64,000 nucleotides of DNA from Achatina immaculata (Eukaryota > Mollusca > Gastropoda > Stylommatophora > Achatinidae): positions 40,619,084 to 40,683,083 of the forward strand of contig CM019719.1 in assembly GCA_009760885.1 (NCBI GenBank). Reading direction: 5' to 3'. The notes under the pieces were generated by a model that was not told the DNA's origin, made no database searches, and saw only the letters and a list, made by a program, of their open reading frames with translations. The position numbers and the translations under genes are program-made. This document shows, piece by piece, positions 62,196 to 64,000 of this stretch (its first letter is position 1; each line of letters starts with the position of its first letter).

Positions 62196-63298
62196 AAAGA
62201 GAAAAGATGTCTGATGGCATCCTGGCATGGGAAATGCTCAGTGAAAAGCCTGTTGAGATGCTCAAGGGGTCAAAGATTGTGAAAGGACATGACAGCCTAT
62301 GCTTGTCAGCAGGGACCTTGAAAGGAATATTTATATCAGATTTTTACTCTGTGGCTGTAATTAAATTTTTCCCAAAGAAGACTTGCAAAATACTAAGATA
62401 GACTACTTCATGATACTAGTTTCATGCCATTGTTCACCACGAGACAGACCAGAAAGTACGCATTTATTGGCTTGAGATCAGCGGGATAATCCTTAGCAGT
62501 CCTTGAAACATATAATAAGAGCACTCTTTCCTGAATATGATGTCTTCAGCAGTGTCTGATAAGCCTCCTCCTGCTTGAAGTAACTCGTCGGGTGACCCTC
62601 ACATTGACTGTATGCTCAGGCACAATAGCTCCTCGTGAGAAAAGCTTGAGATCATCCTATAAAATATCCAGACAACATAATCTTAAATGCTTATGCATTC
62701 CATAAGTACATTATAACCTTGGTAATTTTTATTTTTTTGTATACCAAAAATATGCTAATTCCAGGGTGCCAGCCAAGCTAGTGAGGAAAATAAAGATCAA
62801 TCAGGAACAAGCAACAGATCAATCAAGAGAAAGCTGAAACAGATCAATCAAGAGAATACTGAAACAGATCAATCAAGAGAAAGCTGAAACAGATCAATCA
62901 AGAGAAAGCTGAAAAAGAGCAGAAAAATGTAGAATTTATAACAATGAATCACAACTGGGCCACCATGCTAAAACTGGCTAAGTATGAGATTTTTATTTGC
63001 TGTTGTGCAGAAAATGCCCTACGATGAACACCAATTACTTATTGAAGCAGTATACATGACGGAGTAACTAAGTGAAAGTATCTACATTTATTATACATAT
63101 AAAATAATTAATTGCATTAAAAACTGCCCTGTTATATGTATTTTCACATGAAGTGTGGAAATAAATATTGTGGCAAATTATTAACTGCAAAATTTCTCAA
63201 TAAATATCATAGTCTTAATGCTTTGAAAACTCCAGATCTGCAATAGATCACATTTTCAGAATTAGTTAGGTGAACTGAAATGGATCATTCATTCAAAA
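62196..63298. other. Stretch 3' of the P450 exon
   Basis: Contains a 25-bp tandem repeat (62814-62914). A minus-strand segment at 62555-62657 reads DDLKLFSRGAIVPEHTVNVR and is bounded by a TATAG acceptor-like site; it is not recognised and no link to the P450 was found. A possible minus-strand AATAAA for the P450 lies at 63087-63092. Confidence 0.35.
62814..62914 (+). repeat. 25-bp tandem repeat
   Basis: Four units of CAGATCAATCAAGAGAAAGC plus TGAAA, with a diverged fifth just upstream. Confidence 0.92.
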
Positions 63299-63527
63299 TT
63301 AGCCAGCTGGAACACTAAATTGTATGAAGAGTAGTATTTGAAAATCTAAAGAAAAAATCCTTACTGGCGCTGTCTCAGCTTTTTCAATGCTGAAATTCTG
63401 TATGACTTTCACAATGGTGATCTTGGTTTCAACTGTAGCAAACCTCATGCCAATGCAATGCCTTGGTCCAGCACCAAATGGAATAAATGTGAAGTTTGAT
63501 TTCTTACTATATGATTCATCCATAAAT
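63299..63527 (-). CDS. Cytochrome P450, terminal coding exon (CYP3-like)
   Basis: Haem-thiolate monooxygenase of the endoplasmic reticulum (family knowledge). The minus-strand acceptor TCTCTTCTAG ends at 63528. The exon enters with one base left over from a split codon, probably the Arg of the PERF motif, and reads FMDESYSKKSNFTFIPFGAG, then PRHCIGMRFATVETKITIV and VIQNFSIEKAE, to a TAA at 63301-63299. FGAGPRHCIG is the F-x-x-G-x-R-x-C-x-G haem-binding signature with the axial cysteine. GMRFA followed by a short C-terminus resembles the CYP3 clan. Upstream exons (I helix, ExxR, PERF) lie right of the window. Subfamily not assigned. Confidence 0.88.
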
Positions 63528-64000
63528 CTAGAAGAGAATAATGAATCCAATGTTAAATATTGTAACTTTCACATACTGCTTGTGCATTGGTGCGTGTATG
63601 CATTCAGTTTTGTAGAAAATTTTGTATCAGAAAATTCCAGTTTATGCAACTTCAATTTATTAAACTGGCATTCTCAATCTGAAAGGCTGAAAAGGCTGAA
63701 ATGTTACATTCTGAATAACACCCAAAAGATCAAGCCTCTCCCATGTTTGCTCTAAGTTTTGTTTAAGTTTCCTAAAAAAAAAAGAACAAAATTAGACTGC
63801 TTATTGACCAAGAGCTTAAAACCTTTTTATGTTTTTAAATCTTGATCAATGCTTTTTCAAAATTTCTTCCAAGGGAAGAATGCCAAAGCAGAGTTGCTAA
63901 GTTTCTACTTTATTCTTGTTCTGCTTTCAAAATTGTGTGTAAACAAGGAAGAAAAATCATATACATACATTTACAAATGTGGTTGCATGCCCATTAAATA
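63528..64000. other. Intron of the P450 gene to window edge
   Basis: No further P450 exon (ExxR or PERF motif) was found on the minus strand up to the window end. Confidence 0.5.

Noticed and set aside
63387..63755. Plus-strand 122-codon frame at the right edge
   Set aside because: It lies opposite the P450 terminal exon and has no motif of its own.

Overview
The window is animal nuclear DNA: AT-rich, with short GT-AG exons in long introns that are crowded with non-LTR retrotransposon (LINE) relics, tRNA-derived SINEs, DNA-transposon relics and tandem repeats. The protein families and repeat mix suggest an invertebrate, most likely a lophotrochozoan such as a gastropod mollusc. The species is an inference, not something the sequence proves.

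Bases 720-48579 (+ strand) carry one gene that I could follow exon by exon. It is the C-terminal part of polycystin-1 (PKD1), from just before transmembrane segment 1 to the stop codon. I placed 22 exons whose splice phases join without a break (about 1,418 codons in the preferred model). They encode TM1, the PLAT/LH2 domain, TM2-3, a long acidic cytoplasmic linker, TM4-5, TM6 with the extracellular polycystin (TOP) domain, TM7-11 with a pore-like loop, and a cytoplasmic tail with a predicted coiled coil. The N-terminal ectodomain (PKD, REJ, GAIN/GPS) must lie left of the window. Splice features of note are a GC-AG intron 8, a NAGNAG acceptor at exon 9, two in-frame donors on exon 6, two in-frame acceptors on exon 5, and an 11-nt microexon candidate in intron 7 that would cause a premature stop. 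Most of these fall in the cytoplasmic linker.

The introns hold a layered record of insertions. Intron 1 has a degraded full-size mariner. Intron 3 has a tRNA-SINE. Intron 4 has a LINE with target-site duplications, itself split by a TTAA-flanked piggyBac-like MITE. Intron 7 has a Tigger/pogo relic. Intron 8 has a young 5'-truncated LINE inside an (AGY)n array. Intron 12 has one LINE inserted in another. Intron 17 has LINE copies, a second copy of the MITE and several repeats. Intron 19 has a LINE with an inverted 5' part inserted at the edge of an older copy. Intron 20 has an RNase H-bearing I-like LINE. Intron 21 has a second TTAA-flanked element. I use working names: LINE A (GAATGAATG tail), LINE B (GATGTAA tail), LINE C (GAGA tail), LINE D (TGATGA tail).

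From 48580 to about 63298 no gene is recognised. This stretch holds LINE B in or just past the PKD1 3' UTR, a nearly complete LINE D (51702-54460, minus), a 43-bp minisatellite (11 units), LINE 3' fragments and a SINE. At the right edge, on the minus strand, is the terminal coding exon of a cytochrome P450, probably CYP3-like, with its haem-binding signature; the rest of that gene lies right of the window. No promoter, true tRNA gene, rRNA or CRISPR was seen.
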